Positions 16,239 to 25,505 are shown, numbered from the stretch's first letter. The stretch: 64,000 bases of DNA from CAJJDF01 sp965655625 (GCA_965655625.1 CBFHHA010000001.1:62001-126000); one strand, 5' to 3'. Notes: a model not told the origin generated them from the sequence alone. Made by a program: numbers and translations.

Positions 16239-17471
16239 TTAAAAAGTAACGTCCATTTCTAGTTGTTGGTTTTCTCTCAAAACCACTACTTTGTGCGTAC
16301 TTTCTTTTTCAAATTTGCTCAGGCAGTTCATGTAATCTTTCATAGATTTCACCTCAAATTCACCCATTTTTACAACAATATCTCCTTTAATTATTCCTGC
16401 TTTGGATGCTGGTCGGTCTTCTTTTACTCCATCAATCCTCATTCCGTTTCCATCAAAAAGATAATCAGGAATTACTCCCAAGGTTACTTTAAATGCTCTG
16501 GCTTTCTCCGATTTTTCTTTTGTTTTGGTAAAAGGAATGGAGTCATATGTATTCAAACTCATAACCACTTTTTCGATGTAATTGGCTACTTTTTCAATTC
16601 CTTCAAAATTGATAAACTCAGTATCGTCAGTTGGTTTGTGATAATCCTTGTGTTGACCAGTAAAGAAATGCAACACCGGTACATCTTCTAAATAAAAAGA
16701 AGTGTGATCAGATGGCCCAACTCCCGAAGAATCAAATTTTGATTGAAAACCAAACGTGTTACAAGAATCCAAAATAGGTTTAAACAAAGGAGAAGTTCCT
16801 ATTCCATAAATCGCCAATCTATTATTGGTATCCAATCTTCCTACCATATCCATATTTATCATGTAAGCCATTTCGGTGGTTGGAACCGTGGCATTTTTCA
16901 CAAAATAATTCGAGCCCCAAAGCCCCTTTTCCTCACCTGTAAACGCTATGAATAAAACATTCGTATTCAGTTTTTTTCCTTTCAATTTTTTGGCTAATCC
17001 GAGCATAGCAGAAACCCCACTCGCATTGTCATCTGCCCCGTTGTGAATTTGTCCTGCGCTATCGGCCAAAGAACCCTCTTCTCCATAACCTAAATGATCG
17101 TAATGAGCTCCAATTACAATTGTTTTTTCGGCTCCATTATCAATAAATCCCAGTACATTTCGCCCTTCAATTGTTTCGCCTGTTCCGGCAGTATCATGAG
17201 GATGAGCTTTCATGTTTCGGGTAAATAATTGAAAATAACTGTCGTCATTTCCTTTTGGGGCCAACCCATTTTCTTTCATTCTTTTAGCAATGTAATCAGC
17301 CGCAATTAATTCCCCTTTTGTGCCAACCTCCCTACCTTCGAGCGAATCGTGAGCTAGGTAAGTTACATCTGCTGTATAGTCAGCAATAAGTGAAATCGAT
17401 TTATTTTCCTGATTTTGTGTGCCGCAAGCAAATAACAAGAGGCAAGCGAATGAAGTAATTGTAAATTTCAT
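16239..17471 (-). CDS. M28-family metallopeptidase with PDZ domain, lipoprotein
   Basis: A 410-residue protein. The leader MKFTITSFACLLLFAC gives an SPII lipobox at Cys16. The M28 core shows GAHYDHLG (His123), NGADDNASGVSAML, TGEEKGLWGS, NMDMVGR and GQHKDYHKPTDD, so all five zinc ligands and the catalytic Glu are present. A C-terminal PDZ domain (about 330-410) has PASKAGIIKGDIVVKMGEFEV. PDZ-containing M28 peptidases are exported and act on peptides in the periplasm or outside the cell. It is monocistronic, between the shared terminator and a divergent lipoprotein gene, and is a paralogue of the peptidase at 9579-11108, which lacks the PDZ domain. Confidence 0.92.
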   Translation of the reverse strand: MKFTITSFACLLLFACGTQNQENKSISLIADYTADVTYLAHDSLEGREVGTKGELIAADYIAKRMKENGLAPKGNDDSYFQLFTRNMKAHPHDTAGTGETIEGRNVLGFIDNGAEKTIVIGAHYDHLGYGEEGSLADSAGQIHNGADDNASGVSAMLGLAKKLKGKKLNTNVLFIAFTGEEKGLWGSNYFVKNATVPTTEMAYMINMDMVGRLDTNNRLAIYGIGTSPLFKPILDSCNTFGFQSKFDSSGVGPSDHTSFYLEDVPVLHFFTGQHKDYHKPTDDTEFINFEGIEKVANYIEKVVMSLNTYDSIPFTKTKEKSEKARAFKVTLGVIPDYLFDGNGMRIDGVKEDRPASKAGIIKGDIVVKMGEFEVKSMKDYMNCLSKFEKESTHKVVVLRENQQLEMDVTF

Positions 17472-17613
17472 TGTATTTTAATTTGTAGGATTTAAAAAAA
17501 GAGCTAAAACTCTTTCGTGAGCAAAGATACAATTTCCTCTTTATCCTTTTTTATGATATTCGTTATGTTTTGATTCAATGAGAACCCTTATTTTTGACCA
17601 AAATATTATCACA

Positions 17614-18699
17614 ATGAAAAAACAGTTAGCACTTTTATTTATCCCATTAGCAATGAGCTGTGGAGGCAACAAAGAAAAAGGAGATTCCTACTCTGGAGAA
17701 ACGGAGAAATGGGAAGAACCAAAAGAAGAAGTTCATTTGGCAAACATTAAGCAACTGACATTTGGTGGAGACAATGCCGAAGCATATTGGAGTTTTGATA
17801 ATAAAAGTCTTGTTTTTCAGGCAAAAAACCCAAAATGGGGAGCAGAGTGCGATCAAATATACGTAATGCCAATTGGCCAAGACTTGAGTGACGGAACCAT
17901 TCCACAATTGGTTAGCACAGGATTGGGCAGAACGACTTGTAGCTACTTCATGCCTGGAGACTCTACGATTATTTTTGCCTCCACCCATTTAGCAGATTCG
18001 GCTTGTCCGCCAGAACCACCAAGAGGAGACAAATACGTGTGGCCAATCTACAGCAGTTTCGATATTTTTGTAGCAGATTTAGAAGGAAACCAGAAAAAAC
18101 AACTCACGTTTAGAGACGGATACGATGCAGAAGCTACTATTTCGCCCAAGGGAGACTTAATTGTTTTTACTTCTGATCGTTCAGGAGACTTGGAATTGTA
18201 CACCATGAATATTGACGGAACCGACATCAAACAGGTAACAACCGAATTGGGTTATGATGGCGGAGCTTTCTTTTCGCCAGACGGCACAAAATTAATTTTC
18301 AGAGCCTCTCGTCCAAGAACAGAATTAGAGAAAAAAGAATACAAAGAGTTGTTGACAAAAGGATTGGTTCAACCTACCGCTATGGAATTATTTGTGTGTA
18401 ATGTGGACGGAAGTGACATGCAACAAATTACCAATTTAGGAGGGGCAAACTGGGCACCATTTTTCCACCCTTCAGGAGAAAAAGTTATTTTTAGTTCCAA
18501 CCACAAAACAAAGTCTTTCCCTTTCAATTTGTTTATGATAAATCTAGACGGTTCAGGATTGGAGCAAATTACTTACGACAAAGCGTTCGATTCTTTCCCC
18601 ATGTTTTCCCCAGATGGAAAAAAATTGGTGTTTTCATCAAACAGAGACAATGGAGGAACCAGAGAAACCAACATGTTTTATGCGGATTGGGTTGAGTAA
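17614..18699 (+). CDS. TolB-like WD40 (PD40) beta-propeller lipoprotein
   Basis: I start at ATG 17614 (MKKQLALLFIPLAMSC), which yields an SPII lipobox at Cys15; the frame is open 12 codons further upstream without leader character. The 361-residue product has repeated propeller blades with the PD40 signature: YWSFDNKSLVFQA, ISPKGDLIVFTSDRSG, FSPDGTKLIFRASR, FHPSGEKVIFSSN and MFSPDGKKLVFSSNRD. These resemble TolB and the propeller of dipeptidyl peptidases, but there is no catalytic domain. Likely a periplasmic or surface binding lipoprotein. It is divergent from the M28-PDZ gene (142 bases between them). Confidence 0.85.
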   Translation: MKKQLALLFIPLAMSCGGNKEKGDSYSGETEKWEEPKEEVHLANIKQLTFGGDNAEAYWSFDNKSLVFQAKNPKWGAECDQIYVMPIGQDLSDGTIPQLVSTGLGRTTCSYFMPGDSTIIFASTHLADSACPPEPPRGDKYVWPIYSSFDIFVADLEGNQKKQLTFRDGYDAEATISPKGDLIVFTSDRSGDLELYTMNIDGTDIKQVTTELGYDGGAFFSPDGTKLIFRASRPRTELEKKEYKELLTKGLVQPTAMELFVCNVDGSDMQQITNLGGANWAPFFHPSGEKVIFSSNHKTKSFPFNLFMINLDGSGLEQITYDKAFDSFPMFSPDGKKLVFSSNRDNGGTRETNMFYADWVE

Positions 18700-18729
18700 G
18701 TCTCGATACAATTAAACAACTTTAATAAG

Positions 18730-18760
18730 TCCTTAGCTCTTTCTGAGCTAAGGATTTTTT
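18730..18760 (+). terminator. Rho-independent terminator
   Basis: A perfect 10-bp stem TCCTTAGCTC/GAGCTAAGGA with a 5-base TTTCT loop, followed by TTTTTTT. It ends the TolB-like gene transcript. Confidence 0.92.
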
Positions 18761-19038
18761 TATTCTTCCTGATCTAAACGGAAGGAGCATTCTTCTATTA
18801 AGAAAATTTTCCTACAAAACCCAAAAGAATCATTCACAGTGTTATATTCATTGAAAAAGATTTTATCCCTGAGGCTTGAATAACAGCGGAAAAAAGAAGG
18901 CAAGTGAAGAGGAAATGAACAACTAACCATTCACAAGTTCCTCAATTTTTTTAAACCAACCCGTTAAATTATTCTCAAAAATACCTACATTTGTCCCGTA
19001 GCTAGACCACCAGAAAGTGAAAAAAGCTAAACAAAACA
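18761..19038. promoter_or_regulatory. Leader region with possible promoter before 19039
   Basis: No gene is seen in these 278 bases. A TACATTTG box at 18986-18993 matches the bacteroidal -7 consensus TAnnTTTG and lies 46 bases before ATG 19039. The matching -33 TTG is not convincing. I searched by eye for inverted repeats that could be transposon ends, because of the transposase-like gene downstream, and saw none. Confidence 0.4.
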
Positions 19039-19713
19039 ATGAAAAACAGCAAGTTAAGCCCGTATAAGGTAAAAAAAATTATCAAATACTTTTGTGCAGA
19101 TGTAGATGCCACAAAAGCTAGCTTATTACTGGGTTTCAATAGAAAAACGATTAATAGATACTATTCTATTTTTAGAAAATGTATTTATACCCACCAAAGA
19201 CAGAAACTGGAAAAAACAGCGAGTAGTTATTCACTATCAATTGATTACGTAAACTTATTGTACAACTATTTTGTAACAGGAAAATTGCAAGGGGAGGAAG
19301 AAAAATTAGTTGTGGTGGTCGAAAACGGAGACAACCTTCATATTTACCAGCCTTATAATTTTATTGAACACTTTTCTGAAACCGTAAAAAAAGGAGTGCA
19401 CAACATAGAGGAATCCTTACCTGATGTATTGAAAAAACACTACAAAGGAATAAAAAAGCATAAATACATCAAGTATATTTCCTTTAGTAATGAAGAAGGA
19501 AGCAGAACCAATCGGTTTTTGACTTACGTAAAAAACAGACTAAGCAAATTCAACGGAGTATCTAAATATTACACTTATCACTTGAAAGAATGCGAGTGGC
19601 GATGGCAGAAGTCTCAAGAACAAATGGAAGAGGAATTATGGCAACTTTTCAAAAACCATGACGGTAACACGCTATTGTTTAAACTAGAGAAAGATCCTGT
19701 AACAATTAAGTAA
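19039..19713 (+). CDS. IS1595/ISXO2-like transposase-derived protein, probably domesticated
   Basis: A 224-residue protein. The N-terminus (SPYKVKKIIKYFCADVDATKASLLLGFNRKTINRYY) is the HTH that begins IS1595-type transposases. The C-terminus (TNRFLTYVKNRLSKFNGVSKYYTYHLKECEWRW) matches the family's 'NGIENFW-x-KRRL-x-KFNGI-x-K...F-x-LKECEWRFN' end. Between them the expected catalytic acidic signatures (a D-E-S-x-F-G start and an S/T-D-x-W-x-x-Y block) are not recognisable, and Glu of the last motif (NGIEN) reads NRFLT. The frame is intact and no flanking inverted repeats are seen, so a co-opted, non-transposing DNA-binding protein is more likely than a live IS. It lies 54 bases ahead of the PLP gene pair on the same strand. 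Confidence 0.65.
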   Translation: MKNSKLSPYKVKKIIKYFCADVDATKASLLLGFNRKTINRYYSIFRKCIYTHQRQKLEKTASSYSLSIDYVNLLYNYFVTGKLQGEEEKLVVVVENGDNLHIYQPYNFIEHFSETVKKGVHNIEESLPDVLKKHYKGIKKHKYIKYISFSNEEGSRTNRFLTYVKNRLSKFNGVSKYYTYHLKECEWRWQKSQEQMEEELWQLFKNHDGNTLLFKLEKDPVTIK

Positions 19714-19767
19714 GCCTCAAAAGAAGGAAATTCTGCAAACAAACTAGTAATTGAATATTAAAAAAAC

Positions 19768-20814
19768 ATGAATAAAGCTCAACAGTCCCTGTTAGATTCC
19801 ATTGGAAAAACGCCAATGATAAAGTTACAAGGCTTAAGCGAAATGTACGACACAAATGTGTATGCAAAGCTAGAAGGGTTTAATCCTGGACATTCAGTAA
19901 AAGACAGAACCGTGCTCAATATGATTGAACACGCGGAAAAACAAGGAAAATTGAAAAAGGGAGTTTCTACACTGGTAGAAGCGACTTCGGGAAACACAGG
20001 ATTTAGTTTGGCCATGATTTGTGCCATAAAGGATTATAAATGTGTGGTGTGTGTGAAGGATAAATCTTCTACAGAGAAAATCAACGCAATAAAAGCTCTT
20101 GGAGCCAAAGTTGTTTTGTGTCCTAGCAATGTAAAAGCAGACGACCCAAAGTCTTATTACAAGTCGGCTGAGAGGCTAAGCAAGCTCATCCCGGATGCTT
20201 TTTATATTAACCAAAATTTTAATTTAGATAATTTTGGTGCCCACTATCAAACTACGGGCCCAGAGATTTGGGAACAAACTCAAGGAAAGGTAACTCATTT
20301 CATCTCGTCTGCGAGCACGGGGGGAACCATTTCTGGTATTTCTAAGTATTTGAAAGAACAAAATGAAAACATTGATGTAACGGCTGTAGATAGCGAAGGT
20401 TCCGTACTCAAACATTATCACGAAACAGGAGAATACGATACTTCTTTGAAAAGAAAAACGATGTTGGAAGGAGTAGGAAAAGACATCATTCCGCCTAATG
20501 TATTGATGGACAATATCGATAGGTTCATCAAAATAGAAGACAAAGAAAGCGTAAAGAACATTTTGAAACTGGCCAGAACAGAAGGTATAATGGCTGGAGG
20601 ATCATGTGGAGCAACTATTGAAGGATTGAAAGCAATAGCACCAGGTTTAAATCAAAATCACACAGTGGTTTTATTGTTTAGCGATCACGGGAGCAAGTAT
20701 TTATCAAAATTTTATGATTTTGATTGGCAAAAAGAAAACGGATATTCCTCAGAAAAAGAGGACGAATTAACAACAGTAATCAACGAATTTTATTTTAATA
20801 ACAACAACAAATAA
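19768..20814 (+). CDS. Cysteine-synthase-family PLP enzyme (candidate cysteate synthase)
   Basis: A 348-residue fold-type II PLP enzyme. GHSVKDR carries the Schiff-base Lys, TSGNTGFSLA binds the substrate carboxylate, STGGTISGISKYL is the PLP-phosphate loop, and GGSCGATIEGL is at the C-terminal end. O-acetylserine sulfhydrylases and cystathionine beta-synthases share these. The length fits the catalytic domain only, with no regulatory CBS domain. The next gene begins 5 bases later and encodes an alpha-oxoamine synthase. That pairing fits sulfonolipid (capnine) synthesis, where a CysK-fold enzyme makes L-cysteate and the partner condenses it with an acyl chain; this specific role is inference. 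Plain cysteine synthase is the alternative. Confidence 0.8.
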   Translation: MNKAQQSLLDSIGKTPMIKLQGLSEMYDTNVYAKLEGFNPGHSVKDRTVLNMIEHAEKQGKLKKGVSTLVEATSGNTGFSLAMICAIKDYKCVVCVKDKSSTEKINAIKALGAKVVLCPSNVKADDPKSYYKSAERLSKLIPDAFYINQNFNLDNFGAHYQTTGPEIWEQTQGKVTHFISSASTGGTISGISKYLKEQNENIDVTAVDSEGSVLKHYHETGEYDTSLKRKTMLEGVGKDIIPPNVLMDNIDRFIKIEDKESVKNILKLARTEGIMAGGSCGATIEGLKAIAPGLNQNHTVVLLFSDHGSKYLSKFYDFDWQKENGYSSEKEDELTTVINEFYFNNNNK

Positions 20815-20819
20815 GAAAG

Positions 20820-22082
20820 ATGAAAGATTTATTTGACAAAATCGCCAAAGGAGGAGAACTAGGAAGATACCGATCTAAAACTGAAGGGTATTTTATGTTT
20901 CCTAAGTTAGAGGGAGAATTGGCTCCAAGAATGATGTTCAACGGAAAAGAAGTGTTGAACTGGAGTTTGAACAACTACCTAGGATTAGGAAACCACCCCG
21001 AAGTAAGAAAAACAGACGCAGATGCAGCAGCAGATTGGGGGCTTGCTTACCCAATGGGATCTCGTATGATGAGTGGAAACACAAAGTACCACGAACAATT
21101 GGAAAATGAATTGGCCGAATTTGTAAAGAAAGAAGCAGGATTGGTAGTTAATTTTGGATATCAGGCAATCGCATCTTGTGTGGATGCACTTGTTGATAGA
21201 CACGATGTGATTGTGTACGATCAAGAGTCGCATGCTTGTATCATTGATGGAGTAAGAATGCATCAAGGAAAACGATACATGTTCAAACACAATGACATGG
21301 AAAGCTTAGAAAAAAACTTGAAGAGAGCTGAAAAATTAGCAAAGGAAACAGGAGGAGGAATTTTAGTGATTTCTGAGGGAGTATTTGGAATGAGAGGAGA
21401 TCAAGGAAAGCTAAAGGAGATTATGGAGTTTAAGAAACAATATAATTTCAGAATTTTGGTAGATGATGCTCATGGATTTGGAGTACTAGGAAAAACAGGT
21501 TTTGGAACAGGAGAAGAGCAAGGAATCCAGGACGATATTGATGTATATTTTGCCACTTTTGCCAAATCAATGGCGGGTATTGGAGGATTTATTGCAGGAA
21601 ACAGAGACATTGTTGATTTCTTGAAATACAACCTACGTTCTCAGGTTTATGCGAAGTCTTTGCCAATGCCATTTGTAATTGGAGCTTTGAAAAGATTGGA
21701 CATGATGAGAAACGATTTGTCGTTCAAAAACAAATTGTGGGACAATGTAAACATGCTTCAAAATGGACTGAAAGAAAGAGGTTTTGAAATTGGATCTACC
21801 AACTCATGTGTAACTCCTGTTTACATGAAAGGGTCTTTGGAAGAGGCTACTCACTTGGCTTTCGACTTGAGAGAAAACCATCGTATTTTCTGTTCTATCG
21901 TAGTGTATCCGGTAATACCAAAGGGAATGATTATTTTTAGATTAATCCCTACCGCTTCGCACAGCAAAGAAGATGTATTAGAAACACTAGATGCATTTGA
22001 AGTGGTGGCTAAAAAACTAAAAAACAAAGAATACGATTTACCAGAAATGGCAACGTTCGAATTGCAGGATAATCACATCTAA
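20820..22082 (+). CDS. Alpha-oxoamine synthase, probable cysteate/serine fatty acyltransferase
   Basis: A 420-residue fold-type I PLP enzyme of the AOS family (SPT, KBL, BioF, HemA). Motifs: LNWSLNNYLGLGNHPEVRK, GSRMMSGNTKYHEQLE, DQESHACIIDGVRMH, SEGVFGMRGDQGKL, VDDAHGFGVLG and FAKSMAGIGGFIAG with the PLP Lys. The C-terminal part shows CSIVVYPVIPKGMIIFRLIPTASH. This sequence type, distinct from sphingolipid SPT, is the one implicated in bacteroidal sulfonolipid synthesis (condensing cysteate with an acyl thioester). It is translationally linked to the CysK-like gene. Annotation pipelines often label it glycine C-acetyltransferase. The substrate cannot be proved from sequence. Confidence 0.82.
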   Translation: MKDLFDKIAKGGELGRYRSKTEGYFMFPKLEGELAPRMMFNGKEVLNWSLNNYLGLGNHPEVRKTDADAAADWGLAYPMGSRMMSGNTKYHEQLENELAEFVKKEAGLVVNFGYQAIASCVDALVDRHDVIVYDQESHACIIDGVRMHQGKRYMFKHNDMESLEKNLKRAEKLAKETGGGILVISEGVFGMRGDQGKLKEIMEFKKQYNFRILVDDAHGFGVLGKTGFGTGEEQGIQDDIDVYFATFAKSMAGIGGFIAGNRDIVDFLKYNLRSQVYAKSLPMPFVIGALKRLDMMRNDLSFKNKLWDNVNMLQNGLKERGFEIGSTNSCVTPVYMKGSLEEATHLAFDLRENHRIFCSIVVYPVIPKGMIIFRLIPTASHSKEDVLETLDAFEVVAKKLKNKEYDLPEMATFELQDNHI

Positions 22083-22108
22083 AATCTAAGGATTTATTTA
22101 GAGGTTGA

Positions 22109-22136
22109 AACGCTCACCGGAAGGTGGGCGTTTTTT
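22109..22136 (+). terminator. Rho-independent terminator of the PLP gene pair
   Basis: AACGCTCACC/GGTGGGCGTT forms a 10-bp stem (one G-T pair) with a GGAA tetraloop, followed by TTTTTT. It lies 26 bases after the stop codon at 22082. Confidence 0.92.
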
Positions 22137-22169
22137 GTTTGAAACCTTATTACCAAATGATTAGGCGTT

Positions 22170-23972
22170 TTATTCTTTTATTACCTTGTAGCTTCGAGTA
22201 GAATTATTTGAAGATATGTTTAAAATATAAACCCCTGTAGGATATTGCGATAAATCAATGGAGGTGATTTTCTTATTTAAATTCTCTGAGAAAATCAGCT
22301 CTCCGGTAATTGCCAGGACATCAATTTTATTACCAAAAGACAAAGAAGGTTCCAAAGCGGTTACATTTATTACTGAAGAAGTTGGGTTTGGATAAATACG
22401 GATGTCATTTTTTGAATTTTCGAGTTCATCCACAGAAACCACATAACCACCAAAACAGGTATTAGTAAATGCCGTACTTAATTCTGTACTAATAGTTAAT
22501 ACTGCTGTTGAATCCTTACAAATACATCTTCCATCATTAAAATTGTAAGTTATGTATGCCGCATCTGTTTCAAAAGCCTTAAAGGTACATTGCTCAAACG
22601 TTAGCGAGTCACTTGTTAGCAATTGTGTGCTATGATTCCAATTGGTAAACAAAGTATTTCCTCCACTCCAATGATTATTTCCTGGCTCCTGAATAAAGTC
22701 ACAAGGCTTTAAGAAGAGAAGATACAGGGTTCCACTTCCTCCAACAATACCAGCACCACCTCCCATATTTACAGCAATTGTTCCATCACCCCTTAAATCA
22801 CCAATAAAAGAGATTGACCTAGAAAAACGCTCACTAGGTGCCAAGACTAACCCAAACCCCCCGTTATTGCCATTGATTTTAGTGTAAGTTTTTACTGTTT
22901 TGTCTGAATTGAGGTATAAAACGTATCCATCTCCATCGTTTTGTTGGTTGGCCCCTGTAATTAAATCTGGAATACCATCCCCATTTAAATCTCCTGGCGC
23001 ACACATAGCGTGACCAAATGCTGCGCCAAATGATCCATTAGCGTTAATCGTATCTGATAATTCATCTGCAAACCCATTCAATCCCTCTGTGATTTTTAAC
23101 TTAGAGTTTACATGGAAAGTTGAAGAATCTAATGAAAGAATCCACACTGCGCCTTTTCCACTATCAGAGGAGAACGCACCAACTGCCAGTTCTTTATCTC
23201 CGTCATTGTCTATATCTCCCAACATAGCAACTTCTCTCCCTCCAAAACCGTCATTGTTTTGTAGGCCTGTGCCAAAGCCACCTTGAGTAGAACTTATATT
23301 TACAGTTTTGGTATTAACAACCCTTGAGTTTTGATTAAAAAATAGAATTTTAATTGCTCCTCTTCCTCTTCCTCCATCGTTGGAAGAAGGATTACAAGCT
23401 ACAATATCAATTCTCCCATCTCCATCCAAATCTCCCACAGCTGAAAGACCTTGAGAAACAATGTTTTGATTTTTCACATAGCTTTTTACTTTTCCATTTG
23501 TATCTAAATGCAGGATGTAAATTACCCCATTTGGTACGTGATTGGCTGAAACAGCTATGTCTGGGGTTCCATCTCCATTATAATCACCCACACCAGCTAC
23601 TCCATATCCAAAAAAGCTACTAGTGGTCAGTGTGTCAGTAAAATCACCTTCCAACATCGATATTTTTTGATTTGATTTTACGGATCCGTTATGGTTCATA
23701 AACAAAATATAAACAGCACCAGCATCAGTTGCTCCATCGTCATCCGACCTTGCTCCAACCGCTAAATCTAAGATTCCGTCACCATCTACATCACCTATTA
23801 CATCATGTTCTCGGCTGAATCTATCTCCCGGATCCAGTGTTGCAAAAAATCCGCCAGACCCATTTTCAATTCTAACAAATCCATCAGGACCCCATTGGGT
23901 CGTGGTTTGAGAATAAAAGAAAGAAGAGGAGAATAAGAATGCTGTGAGCAGCGAATAGTTCTTGATTTTCAT
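22170..23972 (-). CDS. FG-GAP/VCBS repeat protein with T9SS sorting domain
   Basis: A 600-residue secreted protein. Signal peptide 1-21 (ends SSFFYS). Seven or so FG-GAP-type blades follow, each with a calcium-binding-like D-x-D-x-D-G motif (GDVDGDGILDLAVG, GDYNGDGTPDIAVS, GDLDGDGRIDIVAC, GDIDNDGDKELAVG, GDLNGDGIPDLITG, GDLRGDGTIAV), forming an integrin-alpha-like propeller. A Cys-rich segment (about 430-520) precedes a type IX secretion C-terminal domain: IRIYPNPTSSVINV ... LSQYPTGVYILNI ... YKVIKE. It should be exported through T9SS and attached or released at the surface. Monocistronic; the ligand is unknown. Confidence 0.93.
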   Translation of the reverse strand: MKIKNYSLLTAFLFSSSFFYSQTTTQWGPDGFVRIENGSGGFFATLDPGDRFSREHDVIGDVDGDGILDLAVGARSDDDGATDAGAVYILFMNHNGSVKSNQKISMLEGDFTDTLTTSSFFGYGVAGVGDYNGDGTPDIAVSANHVPNGVIYILHLDTNGKVKSYVKNQNIVSQGLSAVGDLDGDGRIDIVACNPSSNDGGRGRGAIKILFFNQNSRVVNTKTVNISSTQGGFGTGLQNNDGFGGREVAMLGDIDNDGDKELAVGAFSSDSGKGAVWILSLDSSTFHVNSKLKITEGLNGFADELSDTINANGSFGAAFGHAMCAPGDLNGDGIPDLITGANQQNDGDGYVLYLNSDKTVKTYTKINGNNGGFGLVLAPSERFSRSISFIGDLRGDGTIAVNMGGGAGIVGGSGTLYLLFLKPCDFIQEPGNNHWSGGNTLFTNWNHSTQLLTSDSLTFEQCTFKAFETDAAYITYNFNDGRCICKDSTAVLTISTELSTAFTNTCFGGYVVSVDELENSKNDIRIYPNPTSSVINVTALEPSLSFGNKIDVLAITGELIFSENLNKKITSIDLSQYPTGVYILNISSNNSTRSYKVIKE

Positions 23973-24043
23973 AGAAAAAATTGTTTGGTTTAATGATAAG
24001 ACAACTGCCTTTTTAAAAGGTTTAACGTGGTTAAAAAAAACTA

Positions 24044-24673
24044 TTATCCCTTCTTTTTCGCCACAAATCGGATTACTTTGCCAATTCCTTTATGATAAAT
24101 TCCTTCGTTGAGTTCCACTTCTTTTTCTTCAAGTTGAAGAACTTCAAATTCTGGAAAATCTTTTTGGATGCTTTCCGTAGTAAAGAGCATTTCTAGTTTA
24201 TTGGGTCCACCTATCTCTGGATTTTTTTCTCTCAACGGAAGGTTGTTGGTACTAAATCCTTCCAAAATTAGCAATCCACCGGGTTTTATTAATTCTCCTA
24301 TTCTTTGGTGATAATTGGATAAAATAGCGGGAGGAAAATGGGCGTAAATTAACGCAGCCCCATCAAAACTAGTTTCATTAAAATCCATGGACAGAAAATC
24401 GCCTACCTTGTAGTCAAGCATTACCCCTTGGGAAGCCGCAAGTTGTAGGGCTTTTTTCTTTCCTTCTTCGCTAATGTCAAAGGCAGTTACTTGCAAGCCT
24501 TGCTCGGCAGCAAACACCGCATTTCTTCCTTCTCCTTCGGCAGGAAGTAATAGGTTTCCAGCTAATTTATAACGAGTTACTGTTTGTTTAAAAAACTCGT
24601 TTGGTTCTTTTCCATAGGCAAACTCTTTTGCACCATAGCGGTTATTCCACATTTCTTTTATTTCATTGTTCAT
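24044..24673 (-). CDS. Class I SAM-dependent methyltransferase (TehB-like)
   Basis: A 209-residue protein. Motif I is LLLPAEGEGRNAVFAAEQG (AdoMet-binding, with the GEGRN form of TehB/thiopurine-type enzymes). Motif II VTAFDISEEGKKKA carries the ribose-binding Asp. Then YKVGDFLSMDF, and a late motif LIKPGGLLILEGFS. The N-terminal WNNRYGAKEFAYGKEPNEFF is typical of this subgroup. Substrate unknown; small toxic compounds (tellurite, thiols) are known for relatives. It stands alone. Confidence 0.85.
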   Translation of the reverse strand: MNNEIKEMWNNRYGAKEFAYGKEPNEFFKQTVTRYKLAGNLLLPAEGEGRNAVFAAEQGLQVTAFDISEEGKKKALQLAASQGVMLDYKVGDFLSMDFNETSFDGAALIYAHFPPAILSNYHQRIGELIKPGGLLILEGFSTNNLPLREKNPEIGGPNKLEMLFTTESIQKDFPEFEVLQLEEKEVELNEGIYHKGIGKVIRFVAKKKG

Positions 24674-24775
24674 AAACGTAAAGATTTTAATAACTCATGA
24701 AAATTACAAAAACCTATCCGTTCAAAAAATTAAACTGAGCTAAAACATAGACATAAAATCGAGAAGGATTGATGC

Positions 24776-25505
24776 TTAACTTTCACTGAACATATACCCT
24801 AAAATAGGTTTGCATTTATCAGTGCAGGCAGGATAAAACCCAAGAGGTTCTCGCTCTTTGTTTTTGCTGGGATTTCCCCACCAAAATTCCGCAATGGCAA
24901 TGGGTTTTAATCCATTGGAAAACGCATACTGGAGCAATTTTTGTAGCAGCACATTCTCCTGCAGCAGCAGGTGGATTTCCGTGTAAGGAATCTGCGAATA
25001 TGTCAAGTACGGTTTTTTTAATCCCTTTCCTGTTGGTAAACACATAATTTTCGAATAACCATTGTTGCAAGTCGTGCGATTTTTGTTTTCTGGATTCGGT
25101 GAGTTCGTCTATTTCGGTTTGGTTAGTCGAGTTTTTTATTGTGTTTCCTATTTCAGTTAATTCGGTCATGCCTTTATTGATAAAATAATCATCCCTGCTA
25201 GGGTCAAAAACCGAAGGGACAAATTGAGGACAAGTTTTTCCTCCAGGAAATACACCTGACATGGTTACTAAATAGCCCAAACTTTTATCCGTTTTCTCAA
25301 CCACCAATACCCCAAACATTTTTCCTCTTTGCGAAGTAAAATCATACTCCCAATTTGGTTCCTCACTCTTGATAAACGCCTGAAACTCTGAGGAGGCAAT
25401 TTGAGCAATTTCGGGTATTTCAAATCCAAAAGGATCATTCAATTCGCTAGGAATTGAAATGATTGAAACATCGAATGTAAAATTAAAAACCAAAGGTTGA
25501 GACAT
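24776..25505 (-). pseudogene. RluA-type pseudouridine synthase N-terminal region, frameshifted and truncated
   Basis: From ATG 25505 the frame reads as the N-terminal domain of the long (about 550-residue) RluA-family proteins: GMTELTEIGN, LQQWLFENYVFTNRKG, DIFADSLHGNPPAAAGECAA. It then shifts at a T5 run (24938-24942; A5 on the coding strand). The continuation is in the next frame: KLLQYAFSNGLKPIAIAEFWWG, KEREPLGFYPACTDKCKPILGYM. Removing one A restores GECAA-x-KLLQYAF. The frame then stops at 24776, and the catalytic pseudouridine synthase domain that should follow is absent. A homopolymer sequencing error could explain the shift but not the missing domain. Confidence 0.8.
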
